DNA from: an uncultured Candidatus Saccharibacteria bacterium
GTDB taxonomy: Bacteria > Patescibacteria > Saccharimonadia > Saccharimonadales > UBA10212
Assembly (NCBI GenBank): GCA_946478715.1
Contig: CAMLDA010000048.1
Coordinates: 1 to 5,103, forward strand
Direction: 5' to 3'
DNA: 5,103 bases
Under the pieces are notes generated by a model, which saw nothing but the letters and a program-made list of their open reading frames with translations, was not told the DNA's origin and did not search any database. Shown here in pieces: positions 1 through 5,103 of the stretch (its first letter is position 1; every line of letters begins with the position of its first letter). The position numbers and the translations under genes are program-made.

Positions 1-2
1 CG

Positions 3-491
3 CGCGGTGAAACCTACCTGCACATAATCTATAAGTCCGGCGAGATCTTCCCGCTGACCTGGGCAATCCAGGGTACGGAGCACGATATATTCTATGAGAC
101 CATCGGCGCCACGCGTCTTAGGCGGGCGCCTAAAGAAGACTTCCTAAGATTTATCCGGTCTGATTCCGAGGCGGCCTATGCTTTACTTGAGCAATTCGCT
201 GTCCAGTTTGATATTCACATCAGGCGCGTAGAAAACCTGCAGCACCGCCACGCCGATGAAAGGGTCGCCCATCGCCTGCTGACGCTTGCCAAGAGATTCG
301 GCCAGGAAAGGAACGGCCAGATTATCATAGAGGGGCCAATCTCACACCAATTGATTGCCGATTCGATAAACCTTACCCGGGAATCGGTCAGCCGTGAAAT
401 CGAGAGATTGAATGACCAGGGGATTATCCAGTACACAAACCGGAAAATCGTCATAAAGGACCCGGAAGCCTTAGCCGGCATATTCGAGTAA
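3..491 (+). CDS. Crp/Fnr-family transcriptional regulator, 5' end outside the window
   Basis: This is a DNA-binding regulator of the Crp/Fnr family. The frame is open from the left edge to TAA at 489-491 and gives 162 residues, so about the first 60-70 of a typical 220-230 are missing. Residues 1-50 are the last strands of the cyclic-nucleotide-binding-like barrel, with the turn YKSGEIFPL at 10-18. Residues 53-100 form the long dimerisation helix. Residues 113-140 are the helix-turn-helix, with recognition helix TRESVSREIERL at 125-136, followed by a wing with TNRKIVI at 145-151. The E..SR pattern in the recognition helix matches Fnr-like members, which usually bind TTGA-type half sites. The visible part has no cysteine; Fnr iron-sulfur ligands lie mostly in the missing N-terminus, so oxygen sensing cannot be judged. 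The effector is unknown. It lies directly upstream of a riboswitch leader and may act on the palindromes at 687 and 2124, which is inference. Confidence -1.
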   Translation, partial: RGETYLHIIYKSGEIFPLTWAIQGTEHDIFYETIGATRLRRAPKEDFLRFIRSDSEAAYALLEQFAVQFDIHIRRVENLQHRHADERVAHRLLTLAKRFGQERNGQIIIEGPISHQLIADSINLTRESVSREIERLNDQGIIQYTNRKIVIKDPEALAGIFE

Positions 492-537
492 CAGCTGCGC
501 GCCCGCCAATTACGGATTAGTGAGAAAACTACTACAG

Positions 538-550
538 AGCCCGGGCTTTT
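538..550 (+). terminator. Possible weak terminator after the crp-like gene
   Basis: A 10-base perfect palindrome, AGCCCGGGCT, is followed by TTTT, 46 bases after the stop of the regulator gene. A hairpin with a four-base loop would have only three base pairs, so the structure is weak. The CTTTT run also serves as the 5' strand of the proposed riboswitch closing stem, so the terminator reading may be accidental. Confidence -1.
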
Positions 551-659
551 AGCGTGGTATATTGATTTCATTAACAACCGACAGCTGGAAGAGGGTGAGA
601 ATCCTTCACTGTGCCGCAACGGTGATTCGCGTCAGCGATAAGTCCGATACAGCCAAAAG
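546..659 (+). promoter_or_regulatory. Cobalamin riboswitch aptamer
   Basis: Several conserved blocks of the cobalamin riboswitch class occur in order and at normal spacing. GGAA (587-590) comes first, then GGTGAGAATCC (594-604), then CCGCAACGGT (614-623). The B12 box AAGTCCGATACAGCC follows at 640-654. A short hairpin, TCGC-GTCA-GCGA (627-638), lies between the last two blocks. The ends close into a stem: CTTTT (546-550) pairs with AAAAG (655-659), continued by GC, TG and TAT pairs with GATACAGCC, with one mismatch and two bulged bases. The compact size and the CCGCAACGGT block resemble the short class II forms. I did not find a convincing kissing-loop partner for the CCGCAAC loop. In the family, binding of a cobalamin usually lowers expression of the downstream gene. 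Here that gene is the unknown protein ending at 2125. Confidence -1.
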
Positions 660-667
660 TAACTTTA

Positions 668-723
668 GCTCCCGAGCAGGAGGAACACTTAACACGTTAA
701 GTAATTTTGACCCCTGCCGGAGC
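668..723 (+). promoter_or_regulatory. Antiterminator stem of the leader RNA
   Basis: GCTCCcgaGCAGG at 668-680 can pair with CCTGCcGGAGC at 713-723. This gives two five-pair helices separated by a small internal loop (cga against c). The 3' strand takes in most of the 5' half and the loop of the terminator hairpin at 711-728, so the two structures exclude each other. The hairpin at 687-702 sits inside the loop. This is the layout expected of a transcriptional expression platform. Whether the ligand-bound aptamer favours the terminator is inferred from the usual behaviour of the class. Confidence -1.
687..702. repeat. Palindrome ACTTAACACGTTAAGT, copy 1
   Basis: The 16 bases are palindromic except at the central pair. 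They can fold in RNA as ACTTAA-CACG-TTAAGT or act in DNA as a two-fold symmetric operator. The same core with T in place of one C occurs at 2128-2143, and the match extends to 20 of 23 bases (684-706 against 2125-2147). As DNA, the TTAACA/GTTAA symmetry is of the kind bound by Crp/Fnr dimers. It is two bases shorter at the centre than the Listeria PrfA box (TTAACANNTGTTAA). Confidence -1.
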
Positions 724-738
724 GGGGGATTTTTATTT
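711..738 (+). terminator. Rho-independent terminator in the leader
   Basis: CCCCTGC (711-717) pairs with GCGGGGG (722-728) across the loop CGGA, giving seven pairs including one T-G. The run ATTTTTATTT follows at 729-738. It is the best terminator in the window and lies about 50 bases after the riboswitch aptamer, before the body of the next gene. Its 5' arm and loop are shared with the antiterminator, which indicates conditional termination. Confidence -1.
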
Positions 739-2125
739 GAGCATTCCATCGGCGGAAGCGGATACTTCCGAACAGCGTCAAGGACTATGCCTGGGGCCCG
801 CTACCAGGAGTGTTGAGCTGTTCTGCCTTGATATCCAATATTATGGCGCGGTGCGCGCCGAAACGGTGCAGGCAGTATTGGACGAAGAGCAAACCAATGC
901 CGCGGAAGACATCGCCCGCGCGAAAGCCAAGCATGCCGTAGTGCCTAGAACCTACTATCAGAAGGGCGGCAATATCGTTGATGCGTACGGCGTTGAGCTT
1001 GGGGAAGTTTTCCGGGGCGGAGTCAGCTGGGCGGAGGAGCAGGCCGCCACAGGGATGCCGGGCGCGGATTGGGAGCTTGAGCGCCGCCGTGCCGAAGCCG
1101 CCAACTACAGCGAGTTCATCAAACTGCCCGCCGGTAAGATGTTCGTGGAAATATCGGCCGCTCCGGATAAGCCTCACAGCGAACTGACGGCTCAAGGTTA
1201 CGATGGGATGACCCACGTAAGGGTGTCGGTTAAAGAAGATTCGCATAAAGTAAGGCAGCTGAATATAATCCTTCCCTCATCGGCCCCGCGCTTTTTAACC
1301 GAGCTCCAAACACTGCTGGGAGCAGAGGCCGACCGCGTAAGCCTGGATTCCCAAGAGATTCTTTCACATCCAAGAGTGCTGGAGGCTGAAGATGATATGG
1401 ATAAGTCGCTGAAAGAAGTCCAGAACCTATGTTTCGCGGCTTTATATAATTCAGACACGGATAAGTCGGTGCTGTATATGGTCCGCCAAGCCGCCGATGC
1501 AAAGAAACAGGGCTGGGAATTTGTCAGTTCGCCGCAGCACCAGGATCTGAACCAGGAGCTTGCGAGGAAAATCAGCGAACTGGCCGCCAGGCCGCCAGGC
1601 GAGTGGAGCAAAGGCATAGAACAGATAAGAGCCGGCTATATGAAAGAGCTCCGTGAAAGGTTCGACGGCAAATCCCGGAGGGCTGAGCACGGTTCTATAA
1701 TCGACGCTGCGGCCGCCCAGGCCGTAGCCGACAGCGATGTATTCATAACCTGCGGCGGGTCTATAGAAGCTTCTAAAGCCGGGCCGCAGACGAGTGCCTC
1801 AGAAGTAGCAAATACTCTGCTTAACGAGGTAAAAGGCAGCGGTACCTGCATGGCGTGCGGAGCAAGCGGAACTTTATGGGGATGCGGAGTATTCTGCGGC
1901 GAATGCAACCGGGTATGGTGCGAGGAGTACCGCAGGTCCAACGGTAAAACGGAATTATCTTATGAGGAAATCCGGTACCGGCGGCACATAAGACCAGGCG
2001 GCCAAAGGCCGGGGAAGGGCTTCATAGAGGATATTATCGATGGAATGGCAGAGGAATTCAGGGAATGGAACCGCCGTTATTACGAGCAGCTGCAAGAGAA
2101 AAGGATGTCAGAGCAGCCGTCCTAA
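737..2125 (+). CDS. Unknown protein with C-terminal zinc ribbon
   Basis: I do not recognise this family. Counting from TTG at 737 the product has about 462 residues, is soluble and has no signal peptide or membrane helix. Residues 40-130 are charged and include DAYGVELGEVFRGG. Residues 130-200 look like an alpha/beta section. Residues 215-310 are mostly helical and charged, with MVRQAADAKKQGW around 248-260. C371, C374, C387 and C390 form a CxxC...CxxC zinc ribbon, with extra cysteines at 383 and 395, and a charged helical tail follows. Start choice is uncertain. The frame is open from TTG 707, which has a strong AGGAGG at 678-683 but 23 bases away. TTG 737 has only GGGGG nearby; GTG 851 has no clear ribosome site. 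Residues that look reliably coding begin near 812. The riboswitch and terminator upstream imply cobalamin-linked control. The ribbon suggests nucleic-acid or protein binding, but no activity can be named. Confidence -1.
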   Translation: MSIPSAEADTSEQRQGLCLGPATRSVELFCLDIQYYGAVRAETVQAVLDEEQTNAAEDIARAKAKHAVVPRTYYQKGGNIVDAYGVELGEVFRGGVSWAEEQAATGMPGADWELERRRAEAANYSEFIKLPAGKMFVEISAAPDKPHSELTAQGYDGMTHVRVSVKEDSHKVRQLNIILPSSAPRFLTELQTLLGAEADRVSLDSQEILSHPRVLEAEDDMDKSLKEVQNLCFAALYNSDTDKSVLYMVRQAADAKKQGWEFVSSPQHQDLNQELARKISELAARPPGEWSKGIEQIRAGYMKELRERFDGKSRRAEHGSIIDAAAAQAVADSDVFITCGGSIEASKAGPQTSASEVANTLLNEVKGSGTCMACGASGTLWGCGVFCGECNRVWCEEYRRSNGKTELSYEEIRYRRHIRPGGQRPGKGFIEDIIDGMAEEFREWNRRYYEQLQEKRMSEQPS

Positions 2126-2147
2126 ATACTTAACATGTTAAGTATTT
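2124..2147. repeat. 24-base perfect palindrome between convergent genes, copy 2
   Basis: The two 12-base halves are exact reverse complements; the core is ACTTAACATGTTAAGT. It begins inside the TAA of the upstream gene and ends on the last base of the antiporter stop codon on the other strand, so it fills the whole 21-base gap. As RNA it can form a 10-pair hairpin with loop CATG on either strand and ends in TTT both ways, so it could be a weak AT-rich bidirectional terminator. As DNA it matches copy 1 at 687-702 in all but one core base, which fits a protein-binding site as well. Confidence -1.
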
Positions 2148-3901
2148 CAGCTTCGGCTTAATATGGCCATATGGCGCACTAAGGCCCGGCCCAGCTTCTT
2201 TTCGTTTATCTCGTTGAGCTTTTCCAAAGCTCCATAGTGCTTTTCCAGATAATCCAAATGGCGGATCCGCTGTTTGCGGAAAGCTGATTTGGCCAATCCG
2301 GATTTAGCGATGAACTCACTTACTTTTTCACTGCCAATGTAGTGCGGCAGAATCACGTAGCTGGCGCCGGCCTCATACAGTTTAGCGGCTTCGTAGGGGT
2401 CGTCGGCATGGATTACGGCGATAGCCCGCGGGTTCTTAGCGTGCAGGTAATTAAGCAGTATCATGTTGGTCTGATGGTCCGGGATGGTTGAGACCACCAG
2501 CTTGGCGCGCTCCACGCCGGCTTCTTCCAGCAGTTCTACGTCCGTGGCGTCGCCGTAAAGGTAATTGATTTTACGCTGCTCGATAACATCGATTACTTCG
2601 GGGTCGTAGTCCACCACCACGTATTTTTTATTCATCTTTTTAAACAGGTTTATGAATTCGTGCCCGCCGCGCTGGTAGCCGAACAGCACCAGCTCGTAGT
2701 TGCCTTCCGGTCGCTGTTCGACCATTGCCTTGCGCCGCTCGAACATCCCCAGGTACTTTTCAAAATAATTGAACAGCCGGTCGCTGAAAATGATCATATA
2801 GGTGGAAGCGGCGATGCTGACAAGGGTCATAAAGACAATTGCCGACACCGCTTCTCTGCTGATCAGCCCTTTATTCAAGGCTATCAGGATAAGGACTATG
2901 GAGAACTCGCTGACCTGCGCTAAAGCCAGGGAAGACTTGAAGCTGGTGCGTTTGGTATATCCCATAAAGCCCAGCACGCTCATGGCTACCAGCGGCTTGA
3001 TTACGGCGGCTATGAATACGCCCGCTACAATCAGCCCCAAGTTGGAACTGATACTGGACAGGGTCAGGTTGGAGCCCAAAGCTATGAAGAAGACGATTAG
3101 GAAAAAGTCGCGCAAAGGGCGCAGCCGGGCGCCGATTTCCTGCGCCGAAGGCAGCGGAGCCAGGCAGATACCTGCCAGCAGGGCGCCGATTTCCGTGGAC
3201 AGGCCGATTTTTTGGAATAACGCGGCGCTGCCCAGACCCCAGGCGATAGCGAACAGGAACAAAAACTCCTGGTTTTCCGCTATCAGATGGTGGAATTTGG
3301 GCAGTACACGCATGCTTAGCACGTATATCGCGCCCCCCAGTACCAGGGCCTTTATCAGCAGGGAGAACAGGGGGCCAAACGAAACGGAGCCGTTAGTGCC
3401 GGCAGAGGTTATCACTACCAGGGCGATGGCGATGATATCCTGGACAAGCGAAACGCTGACGGCGATTTTACCGTACAGCCGGCCCTGTTCTTTTTTGTCG
3501 CTTATGAGTTTAAGGATGATGATAGTGCTGGAAAACGCCAGGCTGGCGCCGACGAACAGGCAGGCGTTTCCGCCCAAGCCGAATGCCTTGGCGGCCATGA
3601 AACCCAAAGCCGTTACTACCGCCACCTGGCTGACGCCTACAATAGCGGCGGTTCGGCCAACCTCTTTGATTACCCGGGGGTTAAGCCCCAGGCCGATGAT
3701 GAACAGCAGCAAGGCGATACCCAGATCGGAAAAGAGCGCCAGCGTACCGGGCGACTTCGCGACATGGAATACCGCCGGCCCGACGATTATGCCGGTGAGG
3801 ATATGGCCGATAATCAGCGGCTGGCCTATCAGACGCATGACTAAAGCAATGGCGGCGCCTATGACGATTATCAGGCTAAGACCGGAAAAAACATTCTCCA
3901 T
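2147..3901 (-). CDS. CPA2-family cation:proton antiporter with RCK/TrkA-N domain (KefB-like)
   Basis: This inner-membrane transporter probably exchanges K+ or Na+ for H+. It has 584 residues, full length for the family. Residues 1-375 hold about 13 hydrophobic segments. The ion-binding motif SLVQDIIAIALVV has Q154-D155; Gln-Asp, rather than the Asp-Asp or Asn-Asp of sodium exchangers, is typical of KefB/KefC-type members. K302 in IKPL corresponds to the conserved lysine of CPA2 helix 10, and AFSST is at 122-126. Residues 401-525 form a Rossmann TrkA-N domain: strand LVLFG, loop G408-Y-Q-R-G-G413, D431 at the end of strand two, and YGDATD at 449-454. The middle glycine of the usual GxGxxG is Q410. 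No TrkA-C domain follows, only a helical tail. The ATG at 3901 starts 6 bases after the NRAMP-like stop with no clear Shine-Dalgarno, so translation is probably coupled within one operon. Substrate is inferred. Confidence -1.
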   Translation of the reverse strand: MENVFSGLSLIIVIGAAIALVMRLIGQPLIIGHILTGIIVGPAVFHVAKSPGTLALFSDLGIALLLFIIGLGLNPRVIKEVGRTAAIVGVSQVAVVTALGFMAAKAFGLGGNACLFVGASLAFSSTIIILKLISDKKEQGRLYGKIAVSVSLVQDIIAIALVVITSAGTNGSVSFGPLFSLLIKALVLGGAIYVLSMRVLPKFHHLIAENQEFLFLFAIAWGLGSAALFQKIGLSTEIGALLAGICLAPLPSAQEIGARLRPLRDFFLIVFFIALGSNLTLSSISSNLGLIVAGVFIAAVIKPLVAMSVLGFMGYTKRTSFKSSLALAQVSEFSIVLILIALNKGLISREAVSAIVFMTLVSIAASTYMIIFSDRLFNYFEKYLGMFERRKAMVEQRPEGNYELVLFGYQRGGHEFINLFKKMNKKYVVVDYDPEVIDVIEQRKINYLYGDATDVELLEEAGVERAKLVVSTIPDHQTNMILLNYLHAKNPRAIAVIHADDPYEAAKLYEAGASYVILPHYIGSEKVSEFIAKSGLAKSAFRKQRIRHLDYLEKHYGALEKLNEINEKKLGRALVRHMAILSRS

Positions 3902-3907
3902 ATCTAT

Positions 3908-5017
3908 TTAGAATAAGGCCCAGATAGCCGCGCCGCCGGAAACTACCATTAGGCCGGTTATAGCCCAGCCGGCGTAAGTTATGCCCTTTTTATTAACCCA
4001 GTCGCCCATTATCTTGCGGTCGCTGCTTATTATCATGATCAGAACCAGCACGACCGGCGCCACCACGCCGTTAGCTACAGCGGAATAAATCAGCGCTTTT
4101 ATGGGATCGATATGCAGGAAGTTGATACCCAGGCCGACAAAGACCGACAGTATAAGGATGCCATAAAAGGCGTGGGCCTGGTGGAATTTGCGGTATAGGC
4201 CTTCGCGCCACTTAAAACTTTCACTGACCGCGTAGCTGCTGGAGCCGGCCAACACAGGTATAGCAAGCATACCGGTGCCGATGATGCCGATGGCGAACAG
4301 CCAGTAAGTGGCGTTGCCGGCGAACGGCCTTAGAGCCTCGGCGGCCTGAGACGCACTGGTTATATGGGTTATGCCTTTAGGAAATAAGATGGCGCCGCAG
4401 GCGGCGATAATAAAGAACATGACCACTTCGGATAACAGCATGCCGCTCCATACATCTATGCGCATGGCGCGGACTTGGCGCGGGCTGTATTTGCCTTGGC
4501 GGGAAGCAATGGTGGATTTGCCTTCAAGAATCTCGTCTTCGACCTCTTGCGAGGTCTGCCAGAAGAAAAGGTAGGGTGAAATGGTGGTTCCCAATATAGC
4601 GCATATCAGCAGAAGCTGGTCCTTGCTCCAATGGATAGAAGGCGTAATGGCCTTATGCAGTACGTGCCCCCACGGCAGATGAGCCATGATGGCAGAGGCC
4701 ACATAAGCCAGCAGCACCAGCGCCAGCCACTTTAAGAAGTGGGCGTATTTGGCGTAAGGCAGGAAAATCTGCAGCAGTACGCAGAGCAGGGCGAAGGCGA
4801 TAACCAGCAGGCTGAAATCAGCGCCTTTATAAAGAAGCTGTACACCTTTGGCCATTGCTCCCAGATCGGCTCCGATGTTAAAAGCGTTAGCCGCGAACAG
4901 CAGTACGGTACAGCCGTATAAAATCCGCTTTGAAAAATGCGTCCTAAGATTGGTAGCCAGTCCGCGGCCGGTAGCCAATCCTATGCGGGCGCAGATTTGC
5001 TGTTTATTTTTTTTCAT
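3908..5017 (-). CDS. NRAMP/SLC11-like metal transporter lacking the first two helices
   Basis: The family imports divalent metals such as Mn2+, Fe2+ or Mg2+ with protons. From ATG 5017 the product has 369 residues. Similarity starts at residue 5 with QQICARIGLATGRGLA, normally the loop between helices 2 and 3, and continues to the end. Nine helices remain, matching family helices 3-11: about 31-59, 67-87, 92-112, 134-155, 191-211, 236-261, 284-301, 309-330 and 346-368. Helix 6 has TTISPY (144-149) where classical members have a Met-Pro-His core. Helix 1, which carries the DPGN-type metal ligands, and helix 2 are absent. The frame stays open upstream to the window edge through TTG 5095, but those residues are lysine- and glutamine-rich and not NRAMP-like. 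No Shine-Dalgarno precedes 5017. It may be a truncated pseudogene or a divergent form; family assignment is firm, function doubtful. It leads the antiporter operon. Confidence -1.
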   Translation of the reverse strand: MKKNKQQICARIGLATGRGLATNLRTHFSKRILYGCTVLLFAANAFNIGADLGAMAKGVQLLYKGADFSLLVIAFALLCVLLQIFLPYAKYAHFLKWLALVLLAYVASAIMAHLPWGHVLHKAITPSIHWSKDQLLLICAILGTTISPYLFFWQTSQEVEDEILEGKSTIASRQGKYSPRQVRAMRIDVWSGMLLSEVVMFFIIAACGAILFPKGITHITSASQAAEALRPFAGNATYWLFAIGIIGTGMLAIPVLAGSSSYAVSESFKWREGLYRKFHQAHAFYGILILSVFVGLGINFLHIDPIKALIYSAVANGVVAPVVLVLIMIISSDRKIMGDWVNKKGITYAGWAITGLMVVSGGAAIWALF

Positions 5018-5066
5018 ATTATAGATGTAGTATTTAAGTAATTGTTTTTGTTTTGCTTTTTGTGCG

Positions 5067-5095
5067 ATTGTATTCCTGATTTCAAATGGCTTCAA
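5067..5095 (-). promoter_or_regulatory. Putative promoter of the NRAMP-like/antiporter operon
   Basis: On the minus strand TTGAAG (5095-5090) is separated by exactly 17 bases from TACAAT (5072-5067), a good match to a sigma-70 type promoter. Transcription would start near 5060, inside the longest open frame but about 40 bases before ATG 5017, which favours ATG 5017 as the translation start. A second perfect TATAAT at 5023-5018 directly abuts that ATG but has no good -35 box. The surrounding DNA is very AT-rich, which makes chance matches more likely. Confidence -1.
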
Positions 5096-5103
5096 GACAA
5101 AAG

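Noticed and set aside
215..619. 134-codon minus-strand frame
   Set aside because: It lies opposite the regulator helix-turn-helix and the riboswitch, both better supported.
562..816. 84-codon plus-strand frame across the leader
   Set aside because: It runs through the riboswitch, antiterminator and terminator; the translation is low in plausibility. The short ATG-initiated tail at 787-816 was also not accepted.
785..1941. Several frames opposite or overlapping the unknown gene
   Set aside because: They mirror the coding frame of the gene ending at 2125, which alone carries the zinc-ribbon motif and runs the full length.
2149..2158. AGC-TTCG-GCT hairpin next to the palindrome
   Set aside because: Only three pairs and no T-run; it lies in the last codons of the antiporter and cannot be called a terminator on its own.
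2802..3911. 369-codon open frame on the plus strand opposite the antiporter gene
   Set aside because: It is the antisense shadow of a clear membrane transporter gene; the translation has no domain-like pattern.
5018..5095. N-terminal extension of the NRAMP-like protein from TTG 5095
   Set aside because: Residues are lysine- and glutamine-rich, unlike the family; the putative -35 box overlaps the TTG, and the codon use differs from the rest of the gene.
1..5103. CRISPR arrays, tRNA or rRNA genes, insertion sequences
   Set aside because: No regularly spaced repeats, tRNA-like folds, transposase motifs or other inverted terminal repeats were seen.

Overview
The window is ordinary bacterial DNA of moderate GC content, read with the standard bacterial code: all four genes end in TAA or TGA, and no TGA is needed as a sense codon. 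The lineage cannot be fixed from sequence alone. The gene mix (a Crp/Fnr regulator, an orphan zinc-ribbon protein, a KefB-like antiporter and an NRAMP-like protein) reminds me of uncultivated Patescibacteria, especially Saccharibacteria. That is an impression from memory, and a cobalamin riboswitch would be surprising in such a lineage.

Left part, plus strand. The 3' two thirds of a Crp/Fnr-family regulator gene runs in from the left edge and stops at 491. A regulatory leader of about 245 bases follows. It contains a recognisable cobalamin riboswitch aptamer (about 546-659), an antiterminator arm (668-680), a near-perfect palindrome (687-702) and a Rho-independent terminator (711-738) that shares bases with the antiterminator. 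The leader feeds a gene of about 460 codons, ending at 2125, for a soluble protein of unknown function with a C-terminal zinc ribbon. Its start is uncertain and is probably a TTG.

Middle. The unknown gene converges on the antiporter gene across only 21 bases. A 24-base perfect palindrome fills that gap. Its core repeats, with one change, the palindrome in the leader, so the unknown gene is bracketed by two copies of one 23-base element.

Right part, minus strand. An apparent two-gene operon reads leftwards. First comes an NRAMP/SLC11-like protein that lacks the first two membrane helices of the family, then, 6 bases after its stop, a full-length CPA2 (KefB-like) cation:proton antiporter with a C-terminal TrkA-N/RCK domain. 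The DNA before the NRAMP-like start is very AT-rich and has promoter-like hexamers.

The main points of interest are the riboswitch and terminator switch in front of a gene with no known B12 role, the paired palindromes next to a Crp/Fnr regulator, and the missing metal-binding helix of the NRAMP-like protein.
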